Positions 55,532 through 64,000 of a stretch of DNA of 64,000 nt are shown here, piece after piece (position 1 is the first letter of the stretch; each line of letters begins with the position of its first letter). The notes beneath the pieces are model-generated. The model saw nothing but the letters and a program-made list of their open reading frames with translations. It had not been told where the DNA came from and did no database searches. The position numbers and the translations under genes were made by a program. Source of the stretch: Cystobacter fuscus DSM 2262 (GTDB lineage Bacteria > Myxococcota > Myxococcia > Myxococcales > Myxococcaceae); NCBI RefSeq assembly GCF_000335475.2, contig NZ_ANAH02000012.1, positions 22,479 to 86,478 on the forward strand, read 5' to 3'.

Positions 55532-58066
55532 ATGGGACAGGGTCGAAACGTCAGCCGGCAATCGTTGTTCGCCATGGGGTGTCTGCTGGGACTCCTCATG
55601 GGATGTACGCAGAATCCTACCCCTCCTCCCGTTCGGGGGGGGGAGCAGAACCCCATTCAGGATCCAGACGCGGGCACGCCCATCCTGGTCGACGGAGGGG
55701 TGAAGCAGCCCCCGTCGGGTCCGGGAGACGCGGGGACGCCTCCCGAGCCGCATGACGCCCAGCGCATCCGCAAGGAGAACGCGCGTCCGGGGACGAGTGC
55801 CTGGCGCATCACCAAGGGCGCCAACCAGAACGAGATCGACGGCTACGCGCTCGAGTCCACGGTGTCGCCGGGACAGCGGGTGTCCATCGCGGTGTCGGTG
55901 AAGGACGGGCCGCGCAAGTTCTCCTGGGAGGTGTACCGGCTGGGCTACTACGGCGGGCTGGGAGGCCGGGAGGTGGCGCGCGGAGGTCCGCTGCAGGCGG
56001 TGCCCCAGGGCGCGTGCCCGCCGCAGCGGCCCACGGGGCTGGTGAGCTGCACCTGGCGGCCGACGCTGGAGATTGAAACGGACGCGAAGTGGGTGCCGGG
56101 CGTGTACCTGGTGAAGCTGGTGCGCGAGGACAACCTGCAGCGCTACGTGCCGTTCTTCGTGAGGGATCCGCGGCCGGGCGCCGAGGTGATGGTGATCATC
56201 CCCACCCAGACCTGGCAGGCGTACAACGCCTGGGGTGGCACCAGCCTCTACGACGACAAGTACAGCATCACGGGGGTGGGGCGTGCCTTCCAGGCCTCGT
56301 TCGATCGGCCCTACTACCGCGGCCAGGGCTCGGGCCACCTCATGGACGATGAGCAGGGGCTCATCCTGTGGCTGGAGGCGCAGGGGCTGGACGTGGCGTA
56401 CGTCACCGACGAGGAGATGGACCGCAGCGGGGAGATCCTCGACGAGGCCAAGGTGTTCATCATGTCGGGGCACGATGAGTACTGGACGCGCGCGCAGCGC
56501 GACCGGGCCGACAAGGCGCAGGCCGAGGGCCGCTCGCTCATCAACCTCGGAGCGAACCAGGCCTACTGGCAGGTGCGGCTCGAGCCGTCGGCGGATGGCC
56601 GGCCGCGCCGGATCGTCACCTGCTACAAGGGCGACAAGCGCGACACGGTGAGCCTGAAGAGCCCGGACTGGACGGGGAAGTTCCGGGACCTGGCGCCCAA
56701 GCGTCCGGAGAACGAGCTGCTGGGCGTGATGTTCTCGGCGCGCTGGCACCAGTTCGCCCACCCCACGGTCATCACCCAGGAAGACCACTGGGCCCTGGCG
56801 GGCACGGGGCTGAAGAACGGCGACATCATCTGGCGCGCCAACGGCTACGAGCAGGATCAGCTGGTGGAGAATGGCAAGTCGCCCGGGAACGTGGCGGTGC
56901 TGGCCGAGTCCCCCGCGCTGTCGCTGCAGGGCGGCTTCGGCTTCGGGCAGATGGTGGTGTTCCGCAAGGGCAAGGCGTGGGTGTTCTCCGCGGGCGGCAT
57001 CGACTTCGTGCACGTGCTGGGCAACAGCGACTCGGGCAACCCGCGTGCGGCGCGCATCGTGGCCAACGTGCTCTACAAGGGCCTGGGCCGGGAGGTGCCG
57101 GACAACCTGGTGACCCTCACGCCCAAGCCCCTGCCGCCGCCGAGGATTCCCGCGCCGGCCACGGTGCGCACGGTGGCGGGACTGGCCGGCAAGCGGGGAG
57201 ACCAGGATGGTCCTCCGGGCCGGGGCCTGCTGGCCGCGCCGGTGGCGGTGGCGGTGCTGCCCGGGGGCGGCTGGGCGGTGGCGGACGCGTTGGCCAACAA
57301 GGTGAAGCGCGTGTCGCCGGATGGCTCCGTCTCCACGCTCTCGCACGTGCGGCTCAATGGCCCGCTGGGAATCGCCGCGGACGCGCAGGGCAACGTGTAC
57401 GTGTCCGACTCGGACAACTACTGCATCCGCCGCATCACGCCGGACGGCACGACGACGGTGTTCGCCGGAGCGGAGATGCAGCCGGGCGGCATGGACGGCA
57501 GCGCCCTGCAGGCGCGCTTCAACCAGCCCGCGGGGCTCTTCGTCACCCCGGCGCAGGAGCTGCTGGTGGCGGACCTGGGCAATGGCGTCATCCGCCGCAT
57601 CGATCTGCTCGCGCCGGGCAACCCCGTGTCCACGCTCCCGGCGAACCTGTGGATGTACCGGCCCTCGGCGGTGGCGCAGGGTCCGGACGGCACGGTGTAC
57701 GTGGTGGAGACGGGGATGATGCGCGTGCTCAAGCTGTCCAACGGCACGGTGAGCGTGCTGGCCGGCGCGCCTCCGGGCGGCTTCGCGGACGCGAGCGGTG
57801 AGGACGCGCGCATGCTGCCCTACGTGGGCATCGCGGTGATGCCCGACGGGAGCGTGGCGTTCTCGGATCCGGGCAACTACCGGGTGCGGCGCATCTCCCC
57901 CGCGGGCGAGGTGACGACGCTGGCGGGTTCGGGACGCTTCGGCGCGCGGGATGGCCGGGGCGCGGACGCGGACTTCGTGGTGCCCGGTGGGCTCGCCGTG
58001 GGCACGGATGGGACGCTGTACGTGGCGGACTCGGGCAACGCGCTGCTGCGCGCCATCACCCCGTGA
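55532..58066 (+). CDS. Lipoprotein with N,N-dimethylformamidase-like and NHL-repeat domains
   Basis: An 844-residue lipoprotein (signal with lipobox LLMGC at ~21-25, then a Pro-rich linker). Residues ~80-525 match the large-subunit fold of N,N-dimethylformamidase: IDGYALESTVSPGQRVSIAVS, VYRLGYYGGLGGREV, IIPTQTWQAYNAWGG and SGHDEYWTRAQRDRAD. Residues ~545-840 form a six-bladed-type NHL beta-propeller with repeats such as NVYVSDSDNYCIRRITPDG and LYVADSGNALLRAI. Amidase activity is doubtful without the small subunit. Likely an outer-membrane or surface protein binding or cleaving polymers. Confidence 0.85.
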   Translation: MGQGRNVSRQSLFAMGCLLGLLMGCTQNPTPPPVRGGEQNPIQDPDAGTPILVDGGVKQPPSGPGDAGTPPEPHDAQRIRKENARPGTSAWRITKGANQNEIDGYALESTVSPGQRVSIAVSVKDGPRKFSWEVYRLGYYGGLGGREVARGGPLQAVPQGACPPQRPTGLVSCTWRPTLEIETDAKWVPGVYLVKLVREDNLQRYVPFFVRDPRPGAEVMVIIPTQTWQAYNAWGGTSLYDDKYSITGVGRAFQASFDRPYYRGQGSGHLMDDEQGLILWLEAQGLDVAYVTDEEMDRSGEILDEAKVFIMSGHDEYWTRAQRDRADKAQAEGRSLINLGANQAYWQVRLEPSADGRPRRIVTCYKGDKRDTVSLKSPDWTGKFRDLAPKRPENELLGVMFSARWHQFAHPTVITQEDHWALAGTGLKNGDIIWRANGYEQDQLVENGKSPGNVAVLAESPALSLQGGFGFGQMVVFRKGKAWVFSAGGIDFVHVLGNSDSGNPRAARIVANVLYKGLGREVPDNLVTLTPKPLPPPRIPAPATVRTVAGLAGKRGDQDGPPGRGLLAAPVAVAVLPGGGWAVADALANKVKRVSPDGSVSTLSHVRLNGPLGIAADAQGNVYVSDSDNYCIRRITPDGTTTVFAGAEMQPGGMDGSALQARFNQPAGLFVTPAQELLVADLGNGVIRRIDLLAPGNPVSTLPANLWMYRPSAVAQGPDGTVYVVETGMMRVLKLSNGTVSVLAGAPPGGFADASGEDARMLPYVGIAVMPDGSVAFSDPGNYRVRRISPAGEVTTLAGSGRFGARDGRGADADFVVPGGLAVGTDGTLYVADSGNALLRAITP

Positions 58067-58130
58067 GTCCGTGAAGTCTCCGCGAGCCCTCGTCCCCCGC
58101 GTGGTTGGGGGGGCGGGGGCTCGCGCCGTT

Positions 58131-59081
58131 TCAGCGGCCCGTGCCGCGCGAGCCCGTCGGAGGCGAGCCCGGACGCATGTCGGCCTCCTGGATGAGCCGG
58201 CGCCGATCGGGCGTGTCCTTGGGCATCTCCACGAAGGTGCACATCTCGCACAGCCGGCTGTAGATGCGCTCGCCCACGCGCTCGCGCAGCAGCTCCTGCT
58301 CGCGCAGGGCGCTCTTGGCGTCCTCGGCGGGGCGGTGGTAGCCGGCGGGTGCCGCCGTGCGCGAGGCGCGGCGCTCCGGCTCCAGCGAGTAGTTCGTCGC
58401 GAAGAGCGTGGTGCGGCCCGCGTTGTAGCGCCGGGCGATCAGCTCATCGAGCGTCTCCATCTCGAACTGGCTGCCGCGCCCCTTGCCCATCTCGTCGATG
58501 GCCAGCACGGCCACGTCCGACAGCGGGCCGATGATCTCCCCACCGCTCTTGCCCTCCTGGAAGCCGCGCCGGATGGTGGCGTAGAGCAGGGAGATCTCCA
58601 CGTAGCGCGCCGCCAGGCCCAGCTCGAGCACCAGGTGCTTGAGCGTGGCGGCCATCAGGTGCGTCTTGCCGGTGCCCACCGGGCCGCTCAGCATGAAGCC
58701 CTTGTTCACCCCCGCCTTGTCGAAGTGGTGGGAGAAGTGCATGGCCAGGTTGCGCGCGCGATCCTGCGCCTCGTTGGCGGCGCGGTAGTTCTCGAAGCTC
58801 GCGTGCGAGGTGACTCCCGGCAGGCCGATGTCGTTGAAGAGCGCCACGCGCTTGGCGCGGTGCTGGCACACGCACGGCACGAGCACCTCGTAGCGCTTGG
58901 GGCCCACCTTGGCGCTGAAGGTCTGCTCCTTCACCTCGTAGGTGAACCCCCGGCCCTCACACAGGGGGCAGCGCACGGAGCACGAGCACACCCGGGCGTG
59001 CGCCCGGTCTCCCTGCCGCTCGATGACGTACGTCCGGCCCTCGCACGTGCCGCACACCTCGCCGCTCACCTTGCTCACCAT
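58131..59081 (-). CDS. DnaC/DnaI-like ATPase with DnaJ-type zinc-binding N-terminus
   Basis: A 316-residue AAA+ ATPase of the helicase-loader type. Walker A GPVGTGKTH is at 133-141 and Walker B VLAIDEMGKG at ~192-201. The N-terminal ~75 residues have paired cysteines C10/C13, C32/C34, C38/C41 and C70/C72, including the CxxCxGxG pattern of DnaJ zinc fingers (CPLCEGRG). ATG 59081 is used; an upstream ATG would add eight residues. A 215-residue unknown protein lies 130 bp upstream on the same strand and may be a partner in replication restart or initiation. Confidence 0.85.
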   Translation of the reverse strand: MVSKVSGEVCGTCEGRTYVIERQGDRAHARVCSCSVRCPLCEGRGFTYEVKEQTFSAKVGPKRYEVLVPCVCQHRAKRVALFNDIGLPGVTSHASFENYRAANEAQDRARNLAMHFSHHFDKAGVNKGFMLSGPVGTGKTHLMAATLKHLVLELGLAARYVEISLLYATIRRGFQEGKSGGEIIGPLSDVAVLAIDEMGKGRGSQFEMETLDELIARRYNAGRTTLFATNYSLEPERRASRTAAPAGYHRPAEDAKSALREQELLRERVGERIYSRLCEMCTFVEMPKDTPDRRRLIQEADMRPGSPPTGSRGTGR

Positions 59082-59210
59082 GACCCCGGGCCATAGCAGA
59101 GCCACCTGACGCGCGTCAGCAGGCGAGACAGGTGTTCAGCGTGGCCGCCGCCCGACAATCAGCAGCCAGGCGGGCGCCCCGCCGCTCTTCCAGTCCGGCC
59201 CCACGGGCGC

Positions 59211-59858
59211 CTAGGCCTCGCCCAGGCCCAGGCGCCGGCGCACCGCCACGAGCAGCCGGAAGCGCCGCGACAGCCGCCGCGCGCGTCCGGACATGAACTG
59301 GGTGTCCGAGTCCACGCCCCGCGCCTGCCGCCACAGCTCCCGCCGCTCGGGGAAGGGCAGGGCGCGCAGCAACACGAGCCCCACGAGCGCCTCCCGGGTC
59401 TCCATCTCCGTGAAGTCCTGGGGCACGCGCTGGGCCAGCGCCTCGCGCAGCCGGTGGACGCGCGGCGCGAGCTCGGGCCGGGTCTCGGCCAGCCGCTCCA
59501 GCGAGGCCAGCAACTGCGCGTGCCGCGTCTCCTCCCAGGAGCGCGTGCGGGCCGAGCGCTTGCCCTCGCTGCCCGCGCCCGCCATGCGTTCGCGGTACTT
59601 CTTGATCTCCGCCTCCACCTGCCGGCGGCAGGCGCGCAGGCTGCGCAGCACGGGCTCTCCGGGGCGCGCATCCCACATGGCCTTCTCCGCGGAGCGGGAG
59701 ATGCCGCGCGCCACCACCTCGAAGGGCACGGCCTGCACGGCCCACGCGCTGAGCAACTCCGTGTCCAGCGCCGACAGCATCAAGCCGCTGCCGCGCAGGG
59801 CCAGGAAGTAGTCGTGCACGCGCTCTTCGAAACTGGCGCTCTCGGGGAGGAGACTCAT
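59211..59858 (-). CDS. Unknown protein, possible partner of the DnaC-like ATPase
   Basis: A 215-residue helical, Arg-rich protein. The N-terminal region (FLALRGSGLMLSALDTELLSAW, VPFEVVARGISRSAEKA) has the spacing of DnaD-like primosomal domains, but the resemblance is weak. The C-terminus is strongly basic (RARRLSRRFRLLVAVRRRLG), suggesting DNA or RNA contact. No known motif is certain. It is upstream of and codirectional with the DnaC/DnaI-like gene. Confidence 0.65.
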   Translation of the reverse strand: MSLLPESASFEERVHDYFLALRGSGLMLSALDTELLSAWAVQAVPFEVVARGISRSAEKAMWDARPGEPVLRSLRACRRQVEAEIKKYRERMAGAGSEGKRSARTRSWEETRHAQLLASLERLAETRPELAPRVHRLREALAQRVPQDFTEMETREALVGLVLLRALPFPERRELWRQARGVDSDTQFMSGRARRLSRRFRLLVAVRRRLGLGEA

Positions 59859-60138
59859 GTCGCTACAGGTCCGTTGCGGAGGGGATGCGGGCGACCGGGC
59901 CCACGTGCCCCCTTACCAGGGGCGGCTGACAGCGCAAGCGGACTCCCGCTTCAGTCACAGTCTGCGTGGAATCTTTCCAGTGGCACCAAAGCAAGCCGAC
60001 GTGCCCTGAGGGCCCTGTTGACCGGGTTCGACGCACCACGCATAGTGCCGAGCCTCCCCGATGGAAATTCCCGAAGAGTCCCGGACACTTGCCGAGCAAG
60101 CAAGGCAGCCGGCCGGCAGACCCCCGCAGAGGAAACCC
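59859..60138. other. Divergent intergenic region upstream of gltD
   Basis: About 280 bp between the unknown minus-strand gene and gltD. It contains a 6-bp hairpin (AAGCGG 59936-59941 with CCGCTT 59946-59951) and no clear promoter boxes. Confidence 0.5.
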
Positions 60139-63100
60139 ATGCGCCGTACGCTTCTTCTCAGCCTCCTGCTCCTGGCCACATCGGCCCCTGCGCAGGACAA
60201 GAAATCTCCGCGCGACGCCAGCCTTGGCAAGAAGAGCAGCACCGCGGTGATCGACAAGTCCCTCGCGGGTGACATCAGCCGCAAGAAGGAGAAGGCGGAA
60301 GCCGCCGCTCCCGCGCTGCAATACGATCAGTTCCGCCTGGGCGTGGAGGGGCAGGTGGCCTCCAAGCGGCGCGAGCAGATCGAGTCGCTCAAGAAGATCA
60401 TCTCCCTGTCGGCGGACGCGAAGGAGCAGCCCTCGCTGCTCTTCCGCCTGGGCGAGTTGTACTGGGAGGAGTCGAAGTACTACTTCTTCGAGGCCAACCG
60501 GAAGGACGACGATCTGCTCGTGGCGATGAACGCCAACGACGCGGCGGGCCAGAGCAAGGCGAAGGCGGCCAAGGCCGAGCTGACCGCGCGCTCCAAGCAG
60601 TACGGCAAGCTCGCGCTGGAGCAGTACACGAAGATCGTCCAGAACTATCCGGACTTCGAGCGCTCGGACGAGGTGCTCTTCTTCCTGGGCACCAACCTCA
60701 TGGAGGACGGCCAGGACCGCAAGGCGCTGGTGGCCTTCAAGCGCCTCATCGAGAAGTTCCCCCAGTCCAAGTACATGCCGGACACGTACTTCGCCTTCGG
60801 CGAGTACTACTTCAACAACTCCAAGGGCAAGCGTCCGGACCTGGAGCGGGCGCTCGCGGCCTACAAGAAGGCCGCCGAGTACACCGAGAGTCAGGTGTAC
60901 GCCTTCGCCCTCTACAAGCAGGGCTGGTGCCACTTCAACCTGGCGGACTACCAGAACGCCAAGGACAAGTGGAAGGCCGTGGTGCTCTACGGCGAGCTGG
61001 CCGGCCCCGCCGCGGGGACGGACAAGGACGCCGCGGTGAACAAGAAGGGCAACTCGCTGGTGCGCGAGGCCCGTCAGGACTACGTGCGCGCCTACGCCCG
61101 CGAGGGTGACGTGATGCTCGCGCGCGAGGACTTCTCCAAGGTCGCGACCAATCCCGAGGACCGCTTCACGATGATGAAGGGTCTGGCCAACCTCTACTAC
61201 GCGGACGGCAAGGACCGCGAGGCGGCCATCACCTACAACACCCTCATCAAGGAGAAGCCCCTCTCCCCCGAGGCGCCCGGCTTCCAGGGCCGCATCGTCG
61301 ACATCGTTCTGCGCATGGGCAACAAGGACCGCACCGTCACCCAGGTGCGCCGGCTCGTGAAGATCATGAAGGAGGTCGAGAGCTCGGGTGTCATCAAGGA
61401 CGACAAGGACAAGAAGGCGCTGGCCGAGGCGAAGGACCTGTCCGAGCGCACCCTGTCCAACCTGGCCGTCACCTGGCACAACGAGGCGAAGAAGACGCGC
61501 GAGGAGGCCACGTTCGGCTACGCCGACATGATCTACTCGGACTACCTCACGCTCTTCCCCGACAGCCCCAAGGCGTACGATCTGCGCTTCTTCTGGGCGG
61601 AACTGCTCAACGACAACCTGCAGAAGTACGACAAGGCCGCGGCCAACTACACCCTCGTCACCCTGCAGGACGTGAAGCTCTTGGAGGCCAAGGACGAGCA
61701 GGGCAACCCCAAGCCGGGCAAGCCGGGCAAGTGGCTCACCAACGCCGCGTACAACGCCGTGCTCGCCTATGACGAGATGGTGAAGGACGCGGAGAGCAAG
61801 GGCCTGTTCAAGGACGAGATCAGCAAGGACATCCGCAAGAAGGCCACCATCCCCCAGGCCCGCAAGGACTTGCTCGAGGCGTGCGAGCGCTACCTGAAGT
61901 ACGTGCCCAAGGGTGACAAGCGGGTGGAGATCGCCTTCAAGGCGGCCAACATCTACTACCGCCACAACCACTTCGACGAGGCGGTCTTGCGCTTCAGCGA
62001 GATCGCGCTCGGCTCGCCCGAGTACAAGTTCGAGTCCGGCGAGCGCGCGGGCGAGGTGGCGGCCAACCTGGTGCTCGACTCGTACAACCTGCTCGAGGAC
62101 TGGGCGAAGGTGAACGAGTGGGCGCGGCGCTTCTACAACAACGACAAGCTCGCCACGGGCAAGTTCCGCGACGAACTGTCCAAGGTCATCGAGCAGTCGG
62201 CGTTCAAGCTGGTGAGCGCGCTCGAGGCGAAGAACCAGTTCGCCAAGGCGGCCGAGGCCTACCTGTCCTTCGTGGCCGACTTCCCCCAGACGGAGATCGC
62301 CGACGTGGCGCTCTTCAACGCCTCGGTGGACTACTACAAGGCGAAGATGCTGGATAAGGCCATCCAGGTGCGCAAGGACATCATCGAGCGCTACCCCACG
62401 TCGCGCTTCGTGCCGGAGTGCATCTACAACAACGCGGAGGCGCTGGAGGCCATCGGTGACTTCCGCGAGTCCGGCGACGTGTACGAGCAGTACGTGGACG
62501 GCTACGAGGCGAGCAAGAGCGGCAAGACCGTGGCGCGCGCCGCGCCCGCCAAGAAGGCCACCAAGGCCAAGAAGGGCAAGAAGGGCAAGGACAAGGACGA
62601 TGACGTGGTGGTCTCCACCCGGCCCGGCGCTCCCCAGAAGTGGGAGGAGTCCAAGGCCCAGGTGGCGCTGTTCAACGCGGCCACCTACCGCGAGGGTCTG
62701 GGCGAATACAAGGCGGCCCTCGCCCTGCGCGAGCGCTACCTGACGCTCTGGCCCAAGGCCAAGGACGCCGAGGACGTGTTCCTCTCCATCGTCGACCTGC
62801 ACGAGAAGTCCGGCAACTACATCAAGGCCATGAGCCTGCTGGAGGAGTACGAGCGGCAGTACCAGAGCAAGCCGAGCAAGTTCCTCATGGCCGAGGGCCG
62901 CATCGTCGACATCTACGAGAAGAAGCTCCAGCGCCCGCGTGATACCGAGCGCCTCTACACCCGCATCCTCGAGTACTACGAGAAGCTGCCGCGCCGTCTG
63001 CAGCAGTCGCTGGAGAAGAACGCGCTGCCGGCCGTGGCGCGCGCCCAGTTCCGCAGCGTGGAGCCGGACTACCAGTTCTTCTCCCGCCTGAAGCTGTCCT

Positions 63101-63762
63101 GGGGCCGTCCGCCCAGCCCCGACAAGCTCAAGGCCTCCATCGCGGAGAAGAACAACTCGCGCGAGGTGGTGGAGAAGAAGTACGTGCAGACGGTGTCCAT
63201 CGGCGCCGCCGAGCCCGCCATCTGCGCCCTGCACCGCCTGGGCATGGTCTACGACAACTTCGCCGACAGGATCGGCAACGCCCCCATGCCGCCGGGCATC
63301 GACGAGGAGACCGAGGGCGCGCTGCGCGAGGAGTTCGGCAACCAGGCCCTGCCCCTCAAGGAGAAGGCCGCCGAGGCGTTCATGACCGCCGTGGCCAAGA
63401 GCCAGGAGCTGAGCGTCTACAACGACTGCGCGGCCGAGAGCCTCAAGATGCTGCGCACCACCTACCGTCCGGAGCAGTTCCCGACGATGGTGGAGGAGAA
63501 GGTGGCCCTCACCAAGGGTCGTGACCTGGCCATCGGCGGGGACATGCTCGCCAAGATCCAGGACATCCCGCCCCCGCCGGTCGAGGTGGCCGAGGGCGAC
63601 AAGGACACGAAGCAGGAAGTCGTCGAGGACGTGTCGGACCTCGCCAAGCGGCTTCAGCAGCAGACGGCTACCCAGGTTGACGGTCCGGCCGCGCCCACCA
63701 AGGAGGGCACGCCCAAGACCAAGGCCGGCACGGACGACCAGGAACCCGAGGACTTCCTCTAA
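60139..63762 (+). CDS. gltD: Gliding-motility TPR protein GltD (AgmU)
   Basis: A 1207-residue secreted TPR protein with a Sec signal (MRRTLLLSLLLLATSAPAQ). Many TPR-like units span ~90-1150, including RLIEKFPQSKYMPDTYFAFGEYYFN. There is a Lys-rich low-complexity insert at ~800-820 (AKKATKAKKGKKGKDKDDD). The length is close to the 1218 residues of Myxococcus xanthus AgmU/GltD, a periplasmic component of the Agl-Glt gliding machine. The next gene starts on the TAATG stop-start overlap and is a TPR lipoprotein like GltE, matching the M. xanthus gltD-gltE order. Family and synteny make the call likely. Confidence 0.82.
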   Translation: MRRTLLLSLLLLATSAPAQDKKSPRDASLGKKSSTAVIDKSLAGDISRKKEKAEAAAPALQYDQFRLGVEGQVASKRREQIESLKKIISLSADAKEQPSLLFRLGELYWEESKYYFFEANRKDDDLLVAMNANDAAGQSKAKAAKAELTARSKQYGKLALEQYTKIVQNYPDFERSDEVLFFLGTNLMEDGQDRKALVAFKRLIEKFPQSKYMPDTYFAFGEYYFNNSKGKRPDLERALAAYKKAAEYTESQVYAFALYKQGWCHFNLADYQNAKDKWKAVVLYGELAGPAAGTDKDAAVNKKGNSLVREARQDYVRAYAREGDVMLAREDFSKVATNPEDRFTMMKGLANLYYADGKDREAAITYNTLIKEKPLSPEAPGFQGRIVDIVLRMGNKDRTVTQVRRLVKIMKEVESSGVIKDDKDKKALAEAKDLSERTLSNLAVTWHNEAKKTREEATFGYADMIYSDYLTLFPDSPKAYDLRFFWAELLNDNLQKYDKAAANYTLVTLQDVKLLEAKDEQGNPKPGKPGKWLTNAAYNAVLAYDEMVKDAESKGLFKDEISKDIRKKATIPQARKDLLEACERYLKYVPKGDKRVEIAFKAANIYYRHNHFDEAVLRFSEIALGSPEYKFESGERAGEVAANLVLDSYNLLEDWAKVNEWARRFYNNDKLATGKFRDELSKVIEQSAFKLVSALEAKNQFAKAAEAYLSFVADFPQTEIADVALFNASVDYYKAKMLDKAIQVRKDIIERYPTSRFVPECIYNNAEALEAIGDFRESGDVYEQYVDGYEASKSGKTVARAAPAKKATKAKKGKKGKDKDDDVVVSTRPGAPQKWEESKAQVALFNAATYREGLGEYKAALALRERYLTLWPKAKDAEDVFLSIVDLHEKSGNYIKAMSLLEEYERQYQSKPSKFLMAEGRIVDIYEKKLQRPRDTERLYTRILEYYEKLPRRLQQSLEKNALPAVARAQFRSVEPDYQFFSRLKLSWGRPPSPDKLKASIAEKNNSREVVEKKYVQTVSIGAAEPAICALHRLGMVYDNFADRIGNAPMPPGIDEETEGALREEFGNQALPLKEKAAEAFMTAVAKSQELSVYNDCAAESLKMLRTTYRPEQFPTMVEEKVALTKGRDLAIGGDMLAKIQDIPPPPVEVAEGDKDTKQEVVEDVSDLAKRLQQQTATQVDGPAAPTKEGTPKTKAGTDDQEPEDFL

Positions 63763-64000
63763 TGAATCGCCCCACGACGAATCACCCCTCCATGATGCGC
63801 TCACTCCTCGTGGCCGTGACCGCGGCGCTGTTCGCCGCGGGTTGCGCGGGCACCAACGCCAACAAGAACTCGGTTGTGGACTCGGGCAAGACGACGAAGT
63901 CCAACGAGCCGCAGTCCATCTCCAACCGCGCCAAGCTCCTCTTCGAGGACGCGCTCTCGGCGTATGAGGCCCAGAAGAAGTGGGGCGACCAGCGCGTGGG
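63762..64000 (+). CDS. gltE: Gliding-motility lipoprotein GltE (AglT), 5' end only
   Basis: The first 79 codons of a lipoprotein gene that runs off the window. ATG 63762 overlaps the gltD stop (TAATG). The signal ends at a lipobox FAAGC about residue 27. An in-frame ATG at 63795 sits closer to the hydrophobic core and is an alternative start. After the lipobox comes a Ser/Lys/Asn-rich linker and then RAKLLFEDALSAYEAQKK, the start of a TPR. GltE/AglT in M. xanthus is an outer-membrane TPR lipoprotein downstream of gltD. Assigned mostly by synteny. Confidence 0.72.
   Translation, partial: MNRPTTNHPSMMRSLLVAVTAALFAAGCAGTNANKNSVVDSGKTTKSNEPQSISNRAKLLFEDALSAYEAQKKWGDQRV

Noticed and set aside
59863..63804. 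A 1313-codon open frame antisense to gltD
   Set aside because: It is the mirror of the strong codon bias in gltD; the product is low-complexity Leu/Val/Gly/His with no domain, signal or ribosome site.

Overview
The window reads as a high-GC chromosome segment of a myxobacterium, probably suborder Cystobacterineae. The reasons are a gltD-gltE gliding-motility pair at the right end, many lipoproteins with Ala/Pro-rich linkers, an FHA-containing enhancer-binding protein, an ECF-linked caspase, and a groESL operon with a CIRCE operator. No species call is possible from the sequence alone. No prophage, insertion sequence or CRISPR array was seen. Only the left ~9.6 kb looks like accessory DNA; the rest looks like a stable chromosomal backbone.

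Left accessory region (1-9554): a decayed RND/HlyD-type periplasmic adaptor gene (minus strand) is followed by four tightly packed plus-strand genes: a UvrD-like helicase, a DrmA-type helicase, a DrmB-type DUF1998 protein, and a NERD-nuclease/UvrD-like fusion. DrmA plus DrmB is the signature pair of DISARM phage defence, but no DNA methyltransferase and no DrmC-type phospholipase D are present. I read it as a methylation-free, DISARM-related defence cassette and the best candidate for a poorly described system here. The helicase at its head carries a recent in-frame 150-bp tandem duplication.

Region 9.6-19.5 kb: an XRE/ScfR-type regulator with a TPR partner and a palindromic operator candidate; a three-gene RiPP locus (Cys-repeat precursor, DUF692/MNIO maturase, BufC/HvfC-like partner) that probably makes a metal-binding peptide; serC with a chalcone-isomerase-like secreted protein; an M13 metallopeptidase lipoprotein; and a PA0069-type radical SAM protein.

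Region 19.5-43.6 kb is mostly housekeeping: tRNA-Gly(CCC); a PPC-repeat lipoprotein; a zinc-ribbon protein; prfA-prmC-murA; a tiny basic protein; a TPR protein; a CorC/HlyC-type membrane protein; smc; a lipoprotein behind an FHA-AAA+ regulator that lacks the GAFTGA loop; grxC; groESL with sigma-70-like promoter and CIRCE; two unknown proteins and a Nudix hydrolase; rpoZ; a histidine kinase; and a sugar porter.

Region 43.6-64 kb: an overlapping operon of ECF sigma factor, zinc-finger anti-sigma factor, caspase-beta-barrel fusion and lipoprotein; a nucleotidyltransferase/metallophosphoesterase pair; a Gld-like ABC cassette (ATPase, permease, GldG-like, DUF4340); lysC; a large DMF-amidase-like/NHL lipoprotein; a DnaC/DnaI-like ATPase with an uncharacterised partner; and finally gltD with the first 79 codons of gltE. 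All start sites and similarities are read by eye; no database search was possible.
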